A stretch of 64,000 nucleotides of DNA from Brettanomyces bruxellensis (GCF_011074885.1 NC_054690.1:811001-875000), one strand, 5' to 3'; numbered from the stretch's first letter, positions 41,601-52,360 are shown. Translations and numbers: made by a program. The notes: generated by a model not told the origin, from the letters alone.

Positions 41601-43184
41601 TTATTTCTGCTTCCTCACTCCACTAACAATGTCGTCCACCCTCAAAAGCATACTGGCACTCTCAATCGCAGTTTTTGCACTTTGCTGCTTGATCACTTCT
41701 GGCTCCCATATTCCGTACTCACGCATATCCGTGATCTTTCCCGTTTCCCCGTTTATTCCGAACGTAGAATCTCCGTTAACATGGCTGGCTCTCAATTGCG
41801 ATAGCACTCTGATCGGATTTCCACCGCAATTTTGCACCAATGTTCTAGGTATCACTTCAAAGGCGTCGGCAACTGCTTGATAAGGCCATTGTTGAACACC
41901 TTCAATATTTTTGGCTCTCTTGCTTAATCCAACACTAACTGCCATCTCTGTAGCTCCACCACCTGGCGAAAGACGAGGTGAAAAGAACACATTTCTTGTA
42001 ACAGCCATTGCATCATCCAAGTTTCTTTGAATCTCGTTCAAAATATCCTTCGAGGGGCCACGTAAGATAACTGTGCAAGCTTTAGGATCCTTACACTTGG
42101 CGATAAACGAGAAGTACTCATCCCCTATGAGCTTCACCTCAAATAACCCGCATTTCTTTCCCACATCTGACTCCTTCAAGTCCTCCACTCTATTCACAAT
42201 AGTTGCTCCTGTTGCCTTTGCAATTCTATTGTTGTCCGACTTCTTGACTCTTCTAAGCACAGAACAGCCACCTTTCAAAAGATAGTGCTGGGCCAAGTCC
42301 GAAACTCCCTTTTCAGTTATAACAAGATCCGGTTTAACCGTCAATATTTGTTCGCACATTGCCTTAACCTGCTCCTCCTCGATCTCAAGGAGTCTGTTCC
42401 AGTCCGTGTCTTTAGTAATTTCGAAATTCTCCTTGGATTCCGCCTTCTTGTACTCAAGTGGACAGTCAAGAAGAACAATTCTTGGATTTTCTATCATCCG
42501 CTTCATCTTTGGGTGAACCACGTCCTTATTTAAAAGAATTCCGTCCAAAACACGACAGTCCTCAATTTCTCCGCCGGGAATCTTTTCTACACGAACATAA
42601 CGTTTGATGTCAATCTCTTTGTGATCGCCATCTTCAATCATAACTGTCTTCACAGCCTTCAATGCAAGCTCACACATCTTCTGAGACCATTTGGCAATGT
42701 ACTTTGTTCCAATCGAAGCAGCAATAAGTTTGATCATTGCCTGCTCATTATTCACGTCAACCGGCATAGAAACTTCTTCAATGATTTCCAATGCATCCGA
42801 TAATGCCTGCTTTAAGGCCTGGATAATCACCACTGGATGGATATTTTTCTCGATGTACGGAAAAGTCTGTGCAAGGATCTCACCTGCCAATATAATCACA
42901 GAAGTGGTACCATCACCAACTTCTTCATCCTGTGTTCTACTAAGTTCAATCATCGATTTAGCCGCTGGATGGGAAACATCGATCTCTCTCAATATCGCAT
43001 GACCGTCATTTGTAAGTGTTATTCCCCCCATTGGATCCAAAAGCATCTTTAACATAGCCTTGGGTCCTAAGCATGTCCTGACAATGTCTGCCACAGCTTT
43101 AGCTGCTGTTATATTCTGAATCTGGGCCTCACGTCCACTTTGGCGGCGTGTTGATGTGTTAAGAAAAACAACTGGTGCCTGCAT
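41601..43184 (-). CDS. CCT3: Chaperonin CCT/TRiC gamma subunit
   Basis: Cct3 is one of eight subunits of the cytosolic chaperonin that folds actin, tubulin and WD40 proteins. The 527-residue protein shows the group II chaperonin layout: TNDGHAILREI (58-68), the ATPase motif GDGTTSVI (90-97), an apical domain with GGEIEDCRVLDGILL, LDCPLEYKK and ITEKGVSDLAQHYL, then LSPGGGATEMAVS and, in the equatorial end, the segment NPIRVLSQLRASH. The gamma-type features CLGPKAMLKMLLDPMGGI and the ending of the apical lid match Cct3. The start is ATG at 43182-43184. A TACTAACAG directly before the start is too short between branch and acceptor to be an intron. Confidence 0.95.
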   Translation of the reverse strand: MQAPVVFLNTSTRRQSGREAQIQNITAAKAVADIVRTCLGPKAMLKMLLDPMGGITLTNDGHAILREIDVSHPAAKSMIELSRTQDEEVGDGTTSVIILAGEILAQTFPYIEKNIHPVVIIQALKQALSDALEIIEEVSMPVDVNNEQAMIKLIAASIGTKYIAKWSQKMCELALKAVKTVMIEDGDHKEIDIKRYVRVEKIPGGEIEDCRVLDGILLNKDVVHPKMKRMIENPRIVLLDCPLEYKKAESKENFEITKDTDWNRLLEIEEEQVKAMCEQILTVKPDLVITEKGVSDLAQHYLLKGGCSVLRRVKKSDNNRIAKATGATIVNRVEDLKESDVGKKCGLFEVKLIGDEYFSFIAKCKDPKACTVILRGPSKDILNEIQRNLDDAMAVTRNVFFSPRLSPGGGATEMAVSVGLSKRAKNIEGVQQWPYQAVADAFEVIPRTLVQNCGGNPIRVLSQLRASHVNGDSTFGINGETGKITDMREYGIWEPEVIKQQSAKTAIESASMLLRVDDIVSGVRKQK

Positions 43185-43624
43185 TCTGTTAGTAAAGCTC
43201 CCTCTAGTTAATTACTCTTGTTTTCCACTGTATAGTAGATGTTAACAGAAAAGGAATACCAGCTCAGGTAGGGAGTATTTTTCAGCTGGGTCTTTTCAAT
43301 TTTTTTTTCTTCTCTTCTCTTCCAAACCTTTTTTCTCCCTCGCTCTTTTTTCTTGCGCATAATTGAGTATTTATGTCGCATATATTTGTGCAACCATAAA
43401 TAATTTAACCCAAAAAATTTTTCATACCTATTTCAGCAAACCTTCCGAATCAGGTAATAATCTATCGGCTTCAATTGTTCAGAATTTTTTTATTTGACGC
43501 TTTTTCGTTTCTCCAGAATACACAAAATTTCTGGACCCTGAGCATAGGCACATCGTAACATTTAACTTCACCAACTATAACATCACCATTTTCCAACGGT
43601 TGTAACACCAACCCCTATCTTACG
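43185..43624. other. Divergent promoter region CCT3 / SET methyltransferase
   Basis: This 440-bp spacer has T-rich stretches at 43290-43350 and no coding signal. Confidence 0.5.
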
Positions 43625-45382
43625 ATGAGTACCAGAAACTATCCGGAGCTTCACGAATGGCTCAAAAATCCAAGAAACAAGGCCTACTGGGATAATGATA
43701 AAGTTGAAGTGCGATCTTCAAAGTTGGGAGGACTAGGAGTATTCGCAAAGACAGACATCACTCCAGTTGAGGATGATCCAGAATCGGGGTTACTTCTTAG
43801 AATAAGCAAGGATGCAATATTAAGTGGACCTAACTCTTACATTTCAAATCTTTTGTATGATGCACATATAGATGGAATATTTGCATTAATCCTTGCTTTT
43901 CTTTATGAAAAAGCACAAGTTAAAAACTCCCCTTGGTATGACTACATTCACTCGATAAACTTTCATGTTGGTTCCACAAAAGATGATAAACGACTCATGC
44001 TTCCGGCTGCATTGTGGCCAGACGAAGATCGTATCTTATTACAAGGTACAGATGCTGAACTGATGGGTGTTATTGATCCTCAGGATATCGAAGAAGATTA
44101 CAGCATTTGTCTTCAATTTGCGAAAGACAATGCTAATATAGTCAAGCCACCATACGAACTTACGCCCGATGAGAATGGTGACAAAACGGAGAATGAAAGG
44201 AAATACCGTTTTTTTGCCGCTGCATGTTTTGCTGTCTCGTCTAGAGCTTTTGTCATTGATGATTTCCATCAGCTTGCATTGGTTCCAGCTGCCGATCTCT
44301 TTAATCACGATGCTCGAGGAAAGGAGGACGTCCATTTTGTTGCAATTGCCCATGTTTGCCCTTTCTGTGGAAGATGTGATGAGTGCGGACATGATGAATA
44401 CGGACCACCAGATAGTGAAGCTGAAGAATATGAAGTCGTGAATAACGATGATAATAAGGATGGAAAAGATTATGAAGGCGATGACAAAATGGATGATGGT
44501 AAGAGCGATGATGATGATAATGATGATGAGAAGATGGAGGACGATGATGACGATCAACATGATATTGACTCTTTGTACATTGAAAAGCTTGATAAGAAGT
44601 TTAAAAATGAGATGAGAAAAAAGGATAAAGAGAGATTGGAGGATAAGGAAGAGGATGAGTCATTCGATGTTCCTGATGGATACAACCTGGATGAAATACT
44701 GCTAGATCCGGATCAGTGCTGTGATATTGTTCTTCAAAAGAAGGTTAAAAAGGGCGATGAATTGCTCAATACGTACGGAGATCTTTCTAATGCCATATTG
44801 ATCTCCAAGTATGGTTTTACGGTGAAGAGCAATTCAAACGATACTGTTTGTTTAGGTCGTCAAATTGTTGAGCTAAGGGATGGTACCGATGAGGAAATCG
44901 TTAAAAGATTAGATTGGTGGTCCCAAACGGGCTTTTCTTTATTAAAAGAGTACAAGAAAGAGAAGTTCGACATGCAGGAGGATGAAAGTGCAGAAGAACC
45001 GGATGATGAGAATTCTGTAACGGCAGATGATGACAGCTGGCTTCTTGCAATTAGTATAGCTTATCCAAGAGATTTATCCTTGGATGCTCTTTGCCTTGGA
45101 AAATTGCTTACTGCAAGCGATGTTGAATTCCAAAAATTGTCAGCAAGCAACAACAAGCAAGCATTTGAAACATTTGTTGGAGAAAAAATTGATTCTAAGG
45201 GAAAAGCATTTTTGTCTGGTATATGCCAGAAAAGGCTTAGTTCTTTGGAAGGACTAAAATCCCCAGTGTATTCCCAGTTCGTCAAGGGACAGCTACATGA
45301 CTGGAGGAAGCATATGATATGTAATATTCTCAAGGATGAGAAGTCCATACTTGAAAAGACAATTAAGCATTTATCAGCTTAG
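43625..45382 (+). CDS. SET-domain protein lysine methyltransferase (RKM type) with acidic/zinc insert
   Basis: This 585-residue protein has the split SET plus Rubisco-LSMT C-terminal architecture of yeast enzymes that methylate ribosomal proteins or elongation factors. The SET core begins VEVRSSKLGGLGVFAKTDI, continues through FFAAACFAVSSRAF and LVPAADLFNHDARG, where the NHD supports AdoMet binding, and finishes GDELLNTYGDLSNAILISKYGF with the catalytic Tyr. Between the NHD and the tyrosine lies an insert of about 110 residues: a Cys cluster CPFCGRCDEC, possibly zinc-binding, then a run of Asp/Glu. S. cerevisiae Rkm3 is my nearest guess; Rkm1, Rkm4 or Efm1 are possible. It may act on ribosomal protein L42 or another lysine target. 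Confidence 0.7.
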   Translation: MSTRNYPELHEWLKNPRNKAYWDNDKVEVRSSKLGGLGVFAKTDITPVEDDPESGLLLRISKDAILSGPNSYISNLLYDAHIDGIFALILAFLYEKAQVKNSPWYDYIHSINFHVGSTKDDKRLMLPAALWPDEDRILLQGTDAELMGVIDPQDIEEDYSICLQFAKDNANIVKPPYELTPDENGDKTENERKYRFFAAACFAVSSRAFVIDDFHQLALVPAADLFNHDARGKEDVHFVAIAHVCPFCGRCDECGHDEYGPPDSEAEEYEVVNNDDNKDGKDYEGDDKMDDGKSDDDDNDDEKMEDDDDDQHDIDSLYIEKLDKKFKNEMRKKDKERLEDKEEDESFDVPDGYNLDEILLDPDQCCDIVLQKKVKKGDELLNTYGDLSNAILISKYGFTVKSNSNDTVCLGRQIVELRDGTDEEIVKRLDWWSQTGFSLLKEYKKEKFDMQEDESAEEPDDENSVTADDDSWLLAISIAYPRDLSLDALCLGKLLTASDVEFQKLSASNNKQAFETFVGEKIDSKGKAFLSGICQKRLSSLEGLKSPVYSQFVKGQLHDWRKHMICNILKDEKSILEKTIKHLSA

Positions 45383-45968
45383 TCGTCTTTTAGATCAGCA
45401 TTGATACGCAAGCCAGTGAAAATACCTCACTACAATAGATCAGTTACTATATCTAGCTTTTTAAAGTGGCGCAATTCACGCAACGTCAGCTGGATTTACA
45501 TTAACAACACTGCAGATTTCCATACACATATATTGATGAATGCACATATACCTTTATTATAATAGTAATTCAACCATAATCAATGTACCATTTGTTCCAT
45601 CTGCTGGAAGTTTACCGGTATGAACTTCTTGCGCTATCATGGCTGTGCAATGGAATTTTAGTACAGAAAAAACAAGTGCTTCAAAAATGCCTTTATTCTG
45701 GTAGGTTGGAAAAAATATCAAGATAAAAAAAAAGGAGGATAGAAAATATTCAGCCAGAAGCCAAATACAAATTAAGTGAACAAATGATTCACGCTAAGCG
45801 ATGAGAAAATGGAGAACTAGATAAGAGAATTTTAGATTTTTTTTACAATATAGCACAAAATTATTTGTGAAATACTCTTAATTGAGACACCTTATATGCT
45901 CACAGCTTGTGTAATCTCGATATTAATTGAAAGCGGACGAATATAATTGGAAACATTACGCAAGCAGA
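45383..45968. other. Intergenic region SET gene / MIC60
   Basis: This 586-bp AT-rich spacer contains an A-run near 45727 and a T-run near 45840. An in-frame TTG frame extends from 45927 but the first ATG is 45969. No other feature. Confidence 0.45.
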
Positions 45969-47801
45969 ATGTTCAGATTAGGCACACAAAGCGCATTTCT
46001 TAGGGGATCAATTAGGAAGATAGGACGTTTGCAACAGCCATCAAGATTGCAATTTCTATCAACAGAAGTAAAGCCTGCTAGAAAGCAAAGAAAGCATCCG
46101 TTTTGGCATGGAATTGGTGTCACTATAAAGTTGGGCTTTTATTCGTTTGTTATTTACACCGCAGGTGCAACTATCGCTTTAAATAATGATGATGTTGAAG
46201 ATTACTGGGTGCAGTACGTTCCAGGTGGAAAGTCATATATGGACAGGTTGTATGATGTGTGGATAAACCGTAGTGAACTTGGCGAAAGAGCAAGTAATGG
46301 TGTGATTGGTTTAGGATATAAATTAGGTCTTGACAAATACACAAAATTGCCACCGAAGAAAGATATCGGCTCATGGCCGGTGGCCAATCCACCAATTGCT
46401 GATATGGATGCAAAGCCAGAATCATCAGAGGCTCATTTTGATGAACTACCAACACGTATTGGTAGTAGTACTGAGGCAAAAAGTTCTGAAGCAAAGCAAG
46501 CTTACGCAAAAGCTTCTGCTGAAGCAAGAAAGGCTATCAGCGAAGCACAGGTGCGTTATGAATCAAAAAGGCAGGAGCTTTTGAAAGTTCTCAAAGACAA
46601 GCAGGATGAATTGCAACGGCTTATTGGTTCAGCAAAGAATTCTGGCAGATCACCAACTTATAAATTGAGTGAGATAAATTTGAAAACGGATGATAAAGAT
46701 GTGAACGACCTCATCAAAACAATTAACTCTTTGATTAAGGCTCTAGGTAAGAAAAGCACCCCTGTGGATATTCAGAAGGAGGTCGACCATATCAGTGATT
46801 CAGTCTCTGCCCTTTTCAGCAAGTATTCCGACACAAAAAAGGACATGAGTAAGGCTGCTCAAGATAGCGTTTCGGAAATTAAAAGAAATCTTGAGAAGAA
46901 GTACAAGGATGAAGTTGCAAAGCACTCTGAGGATCTCACCAAAGAATTGACAAAAACACTTGAGGAGTCTAAGAAGGAAATGGAACAAAAATACAATGAG
47001 AGATTGAAATTGGATGTTAGTGAGGCTGCGAAGGCTATTATTGAGGAGGCAGATAATGTTATTGCCCGTGTCAAGGTTAACTCTGCTCAGTATTTGAAGG
47101 AGGTGGTTGCTAAACGAGTTGAAAGTGAAAGAAATGGAAAGTTGGCAAATTTGAATGCTCTTGAAGAAAGAGTAAAGCAGATAGAAAAGCAGGAGTTGGA
47201 ATTGTCAAGTGCTGCGGAAACAATGATTGGCTTTAGAAAGATTAATTCTTCATTGGATGCTATTAGAAATATATTATATTCAAACACCCCTTCCGAAAAA
47301 TGTGGACAAGAGCTTGTGAAACGCATTAATACACTCAGAAATCTCACTAAGCCGCTAAAGAATGATGTGATTAACTCTGCACTATCTTCGCTTCCAAGTG
47401 ATCGCACCCTTTTAAAGACTGGAGGAGTTCTTACACAATCTCAACTCATTTCAAGATGGGAGACCTTGACCCCTGAAATTAGAAAAGTGTCCTTGGCGCC
47501 ACCTAATTCTGGAGTCTTAGGTCAGATTTCTTCTTTCTTGTTCTCGAAGCTACTCGTGCAGAAGTCTGGGGTTCCGGAGAAGTCGGATGATAGCATAGCC
47601 GGAAGTGATGTAGAGTCTGTTCTTGCTCGTGTGAATGATGATTTGGTTAAGAACAATTTGGATAGTGCCGTTGAAGAAGTTGCCAATATGAAAGGTTGGC
47701 CAAGAAGATTGGCCAATGATTGGCTTGAAGAGAGTAGAAAGAAGCTTGAACTCCAATTTTTGGTTGAAGTGATTGACACAGAAATAAGGGTCATTTCCTG
47801 A
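45969..47801 (+). CDS. MIC60: Mic60/mitofilin, core MICOS subunit
   Basis: Mic60 shapes crista junctions in the inner mitochondrial membrane. The 610-residue protein starts with a basic presequence, MFRLGTQSAFLRGSIRK, ends its targeting part near QFLST, and has a transmembrane helix LGFYSFVIYTAGATIAL (about 57-73). The segment VEDYWVQYVPGG follows in the intermembrane space. A long coiled-coil stretch covers about 170-440, with Ala/Lys/Glu heptads. The C-terminal mitofilin signature is seen in GWPRRLANDWLEESRKKLELQFLVEVIDTEIRVI. The upstream TTG at 45927 would bury the presequence, so the ATG at 45969 was chosen. Confidence 0.92.
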   Translation: MFRLGTQSAFLRGSIRKIGRLQQPSRLQFLSTEVKPARKQRKHPFWHGIGVTIKLGFYSFVIYTAGATIALNNDDVEDYWVQYVPGGKSYMDRLYDVWINRSELGERASNGVIGLGYKLGLDKYTKLPPKKDIGSWPVANPPIADMDAKPESSEAHFDELPTRIGSSTEAKSSEAKQAYAKASAEARKAISEAQVRYESKRQELLKVLKDKQDELQRLIGSAKNSGRSPTYKLSEINLKTDDKDVNDLIKTINSLIKALGKKSTPVDIQKEVDHISDSVSALFSKYSDTKKDMSKAAQDSVSEIKRNLEKKYKDEVAKHSEDLTKELTKTLEESKKEMEQKYNERLKLDVSEAAKAIIEEADNVIARVKVNSAQYLKEVVAKRVESERNGKLANLNALEERVKQIEKQELELSSAAETMIGFRKINSSLDAIRNILYSNTPSEKCGQELVKRINTLRNLTKPLKNDVINSALSSLPSDRTLLKTGGVLTQSQLISRWETLTPEIRKVSLAPPNSGVLGQISSFLFSKLLVQKSGVPEKSDDSIAGSDVESVLARVNDDLVKNNLDSAVEEVANMKGWPRRLANDWLEESRKKLELQFLVEVIDTEIRVIS

Positions 47802-48247
47802 GCATGTGATTGTTTCTTTCCTTCTCTGGATCTTATTTATTATATGGACTTCCTGTTATTCTTGTATCTCACTCACTACTATCATTATTCTTCTTTTTTA
47901 TTGTTCCCTTTTACGAGTTAATTTGCCTTATTAATATCAGGAAGTACAGCTTGTATCATATATATGAAAATATAGTATTCATTTTTGTTGGTTATTTTGT
48001 AGGACCGTGTTTATTAGTTAAGGATCTGTTAAGACTGTTACTTCTATTTTTCATGAAGCGTGAGAAAAAAGCTAAGAGACGCATAAATGTTAAATTGTTA
48101 AGATGAAAAAAAAGTTGGAAAACACGAAGATGCGATCGACTTCGTATTTTCCAACTTTTTTTCACACCATCTTTCACCACATTAAGCACACTCTCATAGC
48201 TTTTCAAACTTATATCCAGCATCGGGATTGTCTCTAGAGCAGCAAAA
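47802..48247. other. Intergenic region MIC60 / ARP4 with hairpin
   Basis: This 446-bp spacer between two plus-strand genes is T-rich at first and then contains the strong inverted repeat at 48105-48163, 85 bp before the ARP4 ATG. Confidence 0.55.
48105..48163. repeat. Near-perfect inverted repeat (hairpin) before ARP4
   Basis: The left arm 48105-48129 (GA8GTTGGAAAACACGAAG) pairs with the right arm 48140-48163 (CTTCGTATTTTCCAACT7C) with one mismatch and one base of A/T-run difference. The 10-base loop contains CGATCG. It could be a bidirectional end of transcription, a hairpin in the ARP4 leader, or a cruciform site. Confidence 0.85.
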
Positions 48248-49732
48248 ATGTCATCATCCACGTTAGCCCCACAAGTATATGGTGCAGATGAGATAAATGC
48301 TGTAGTTCTTGATCCGGGCTCATATACTATAAGAGCTGGTTTTGGTGGTTACGATTCACCGACCTTAGTGTTTCCATCCAGTTATGGGGAACATCCTAAA
48401 AAAGAAGGGGAAGATGGCTTTGTGCGGATATTTGATGAAAATTCGTTGTACGCACATCCTCAATCGAATACCGTAATCAAACCAATCATGAAAGACAATT
48501 TAGTGCAAGACTGGGATGGAGCGATTGAGCAATACGAGCACATGTTTAAACTCATGGATGTTGATCCAAATGAGCAACCGCTACTTCTTACTGAATCGAC
48601 TATGAACTCGCATAAAAACAAAGTTAAAGCACTTGAAGTATTCTTAGAGCAGGAGCAATTTTGTGCGTTTTACGCAGTTAAGCAGCCAACGTGTGTTTCA
48701 TTTGCGCATGGGAGACCGAACTGCCTTGTTGTGGATATAGGGCATGATTTATTAACCGCAACACCAGTAATAGATGGTATATGCCTTAAGAAACAGGTGA
48801 TGGGAACAAAGTATGCAGGTGCTTTTGTGGATCAGCAATTACGGCAATTCCTAGAGGAGAAGAAGATTAAGTACAATCCAATATACTCTGTCAAATCAAA
48901 GAAACCGACATATTGGGAATCGCCAGAATCACATTCGCAGTTTGAGCCGAAAACATTTGACAATGAAGTTGATCCTTCAGTTGAATCTTTCAATATGAAC
49001 AGAACCATCCAGGAAATGAAAGAAACGCTTCTAGAATGTTGTGCTGAGGATGAACAGGTGGAGCGTAAGGATTTTAGCGATGGCGAAGGGAAGCATGATG
49101 GCAATAAAAATACGGATGATGATACATTATACTTTGAGCTCCCAGATGGATTAAATGTTCCATTTACAAAGTATGAACGCCAACAGCTTTCAAACTCCCT
49201 GTTCAACCCACTTGAGACACTTAGTAAGCCTATTTGTGGATGGGAAAAGCCACATAATGGTGACATTATTTCCACCTTAGGTCACGGCTCGGAAAAAACA
49301 AGTAAAGAATATGTTCCGTTGAGAAGATCGAAAAGGCCAGACGAGAACAAATCTGAGAAAATGCAGGCAATTTTGGCAAAGTTTAAGCGTGAGAAGGCTC
49401 AAAGAGGAATGGGTGTGTCTAGATTGGTGCAAACTGTGTTGGATAACTTAGATATAGATCTTCGTCCCCAGTTGGCAAACAATATTGTTCTTACAGGAGC
49501 TACAAGCTTGATACCGCGCCTCAATGAGCGTTTGCATAGTGAGCTTACCGAAAGGAACCCAAGTCTAAAAATTAGAATCCACTCTGTTGGAAACACTAGT
49601 GAGAGAAAGTATTCCTCGTGGATTGGTGGCTCGATTTTGTCATCCCTAGGAACGTTCCACCAGCTTTGGGTTTCTAAAGCGGAATATGAAGAGGTTGGTG
49701 CTGATAAATTGATAGTCAGCAGGTTTAGGTAG
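48248..49732 (+). CDS. ARP4: Actin-related protein Arp4
   Basis: Arp4 is a nuclear actin-related protein shared by the NuA4, SWR1 and INO80 chromatin complexes. The 494-residue protein matches yeast Arp4 (489) along its length: QVYGADEINAVVLDPGSYT, the LVQDWDGAIEQYEHMF block, LLTESTMNSHKNK, TCVSFAHGRPNCLVVDIGHD, and at the C-terminus [51 protein letters not shown]. The phosphate-1 loop is atypical (DPGSYTIRAGFGG) as in Arp4s, and the LTG(G/A) loop reads TGATS. An acidic insertion near 270-300 and a basic linker near 340-380 are variable in the family. The start ATG follows the hairpin. Confidence 0.93.
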   Translation: MSSSTLAPQVYGADEINAVVLDPGSYTIRAGFGGYDSPTLVFPSSYGEHPKKEGEDGFVRIFDENSLYAHPQSNTVIKPIMKDNLVQDWDGAIEQYEHMFKLMDVDPNEQPLLLTESTMNSHKNKVKALEVFLEQEQFCAFYAVKQPTCVSFAHGRPNCLVVDIGHDLLTATPVIDGICLKKQVMGTKYAGAFVDQQLRQFLEEKKIKYNPIYSVKSKKPTYWESPESHSQFEPKTFDNEVDPSVESFNMNRTIQEMKETLLECCAEDEQVERKDFSDGEGKHDGNKNTDDDTLYFELPDGLNVPFTKYERQQLSNSLFNPLETLSKPICGWEKPHNGDIISTLGHGSEKTSKEYVPLRRSKRPDENKSEKMQAILAKFKREKAQRGMGVSRLVQTVLDNLDIDLRPQLANNIVLTGATSLIPRLNERLHSELTERNPSLKIRIHSVGNTSERKYSSWIGGSILSSLGTFHQLWVSKAEYEEVGADKLIVSRFR

Positions 49733-49846
49733 ATTATATATTTGTACGTCAATATCTGGTTTGTATTATCACGTTATATTTGGCCCATAGGGCTAGTAAA
49801 TGGCAGTATAAATAGAAACGCAGTGTAATGAGATTATGATTCTTTC

Positions 49847-50473
49847 TCAGCAAGCACATTGCTGTTCGTTAGTACTTGGCCGCTTGTTTAGATCAACGGT
49901 ACCTCTTTTACGGTCACGGCGCCTTTTCAACGTCTCTTCAATTGGCATTTTCAAAGCAATCTCCCGAAAGCATTCTTTGATCCCCTTGCCTGACTTTGCA
50001 CTCACCTCAAAAAATAAAAGACCGGCTTCATTTGCAAAAGCCTGAGCCTCCTCTGTCGGTATTTGCCGTTCCTCCTCTAAATCTGTCTTATTTCCCACAA
50101 GAGCGATTACTATATTATTACTTGCCTGCTTTTGTAACTCCTTTATCCAGTATTTAGCCTTGTCGAGTGAAGCCTTCTGTGTTATGTCATACACGACAAG
50201 GGCAGATTGTGCATTCCGATAATAAATGGAGGCCAAAGAACGATACCTCTCTTGACCTGCCGTATCCCATATTTCAAATTTAACGGTTGTGTCCGAATCT
50301 AAGTCAATTGTTTGTGTAAGAAATGCTGCTCCAATTGTTGATTCCTTGAAATCATTAAATGAATCCTTCACAAATCTCTGCACAATTGATGATTTACCTA
50401 CTGCCGACTCCCCCAAAAGAACTAGCTTAAATTGTACAAATTTGTGCTCATCTGATGCAATATCCGTCGACAT
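49847..50473 (-). CDS. VPS21: Rab5-type GTPase Vps21
   Basis: This 208-residue Rab5-family GTPase controls endosome fusion and vacuolar sorting. The GTP-binding set is complete: GESAVGKS (21-28), switch I with [12 protein letters not shown] (44-55), WDTAGQE (69-75), NKTD (128-131) and SAK (158-160). The C-terminus ends CAC, a double geranylgeranylation motif. The Rab5 family features are [21 protein letters not shown] and the IGAAF effector loop. Yeast has Vps21, Ypt52 and Ypt53; the overall type favours Vps21 but Ypt52 or Ypt53 cannot be excluded. It converges on ARP4 with about 110 bp between stops. Confidence 0.88.
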   Translation of the reverse strand: MSTDIASDEHKFVQFKLVLLGESAVGKSSIVQRFVKDSFNDFKESTIGAAFLTQTIDLDSDTTVKFEIWDTAGQERYRSLASIYYRNAQSALVVYDITQKASLDKAKYWIKELQKQASNNIVIALVGNKTDLEEERQIPTEEAQAFANEAGLLFFEVSAKSGKGIKECFREIALKMPIEETLKRRRDRKRGTVDLNKRPSTNEQQCAC

Positions 50474-52360
50474 TATAAAGCAATAGTATTCTCAGACTTG
50501 TGCTTTGACTGCTAATAAATGACTAAACGCCAGATTACTGGTTATTCTTAATTATACTTAGTACAATATTTCAAAAATGGTACATTGCCTTCAGGGAATT
50601 GTATTCAGCGTTCTCGTTACCGGCCCTTATCGCTCGCATTTCTGTTCAGGGTCGCAAAAAAAATTTAGATTGGCTCAAAAATCTTGGCGGGATCTCCCCT
50701 CTGTCAAAAGGTCGATAATAACTTTAATTTTACTTTCTACCGTTCTTTTTGTAAAATTGATGCGTACGGTGCCAATTCATATCAAAATTTGCTGCATAGG
50801 TTATCTTCAGGGTCAAAATAATTTTATAAAATACTTAAAAGTTTTTTCTAAACATGAAGTGTATGGTTCCGGATTCCCTTTAAAAATAATAAGCTAAATA
50901 CGATATATATTTAATGATCAAACTTTGCAAATAAATAGACATAATATTATTAAATTTAACGCAATATCAACAACCATAAGTATAATATATATATTTGAAG
51001 GGATTTATGCCGATCTAAAAAAAATGGATTTGGGTTCATATTAGGAGGCATTACCATCCGACAATCAGAGTGTGTTGATCTTTTATTTACTCAAAGGTCA
51101 TAAAAAATGATTGCAGATTTATTTTAACGAATTCAATAGTAATGAACTAATGTAGTCATTGGTGTATTATAATTACGGTAAGCATTATTTTATGATGTTA
51201 ATTTGATATTTATTTATACCGCTGTCCATTTTAAAAAGTCTTTCTATCTGTATAATTATGTTTTACCTAACTACTGACAACTATCTAATTCACATCGAAA
51301 ATAAAATTTGGTTTTAGAGTATTATTCGTAAGATTTTTCTTTTAACTTTCTTATAACAATTGGCATATTTATTCTGGGCTATTTTTGAATTCTTATAATT
51401 AATCACTTTAAAATAATATATCTGGTATTATAAAGTATTGTATGTCATTTAACTGTTATTATCAAAATTTATATCGTAATTTTAGCTGATATGTATGTGG
51501 TGACGTAAAGAACTATTAAAAAGGTTAATCCTGATTAACAAGTACAAACCAAGAATGTGAAGAAAGGTAACATAACGTTTCTGGAAAACAAATTTTGGTT
51601 TACTGGATGTGATTAACATTATTTACCTTACTTTTCCCTTCCATAAATTGTTTCTTTTGTAAAAATTTGGGATTGTGTAGCTTATTTTACGATATACCTA
51701 GTGCGATGAAACTAGAAGGAGATAATGATAAAAGTAAATTCATTTTCTTCTTCGATGACACATATATAACTATTAAGATATTCAGGACATTAATCTGTTA
51801 AAGTTAGTGTTACCAGATTTATATAGTATTTCGATATTTAATGTAGTATATAATAAAGAGTATGTATAATGATATACAAAAGGGAAGATCTTCACTTTAT
51901 ATAGATGTAGTTCTCGTATTAATCAGATGATATAACAATATCATCTTTCCTTACTTGAACTCAATTGTTCAAGTACTTCATTGTTTTGACAACGACGACT
52001 TTATTGTGTAATTTGCAATACATATTCATATAAGGAAATCCATCTTGAAGTGAACCTTCAGCTGAAACCAAGGGTAACCTTCGGGTTCTCGCTGGATTAC
52101 AAACGTGTTCGTAAGGACCCTATTTTGTTATGGGGTCATTCTATGCAACAGAAGTCTTTTCTATATCCGAACTATATAGCCAGTCTCGTTCATAAACTTG
52201 GGCATCTGCGCGCTCGGTAGTACTACGGCACAGAGATATGTGAGCAATTAAGCAGATACAAATGTCACACGGGATTTATATACTCTGACAAGTTCTATTA
52301 AAAAAGGAGTTTGATAGCTAAAGCCCGGAAGTAACTCATAAGGTCTCTCTTAACTCCGAC
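50474..52360. other. Very AT-rich gene-free block
   Basis: Almost 1.9 kb with no credible gene. From about 50880 to 52000 the DNA is strikingly AT-rich and free of open frames beyond chance length. A 106-codon ATG frame (50577-50897) near the VPS21 start has no recognisable domain. From 52000 on, base composition is more mixed. It could be a centromere or retroelement remnant, but no diagnostic element is seen. Confidence 0.5.

Noticed and set aside
43182..43194. TACTAACAG directly before the CCT3 ATG
   Set aside because: Branch to AG distance is only a few bases, too short for splicing; the ATG start is adequate.
50577..50897. 106-codon ATG frame in the AT-rich block
   Set aside because: No domain, odd composition, and sits in DNA where long chance frames are plausible; no homologue is recognised.
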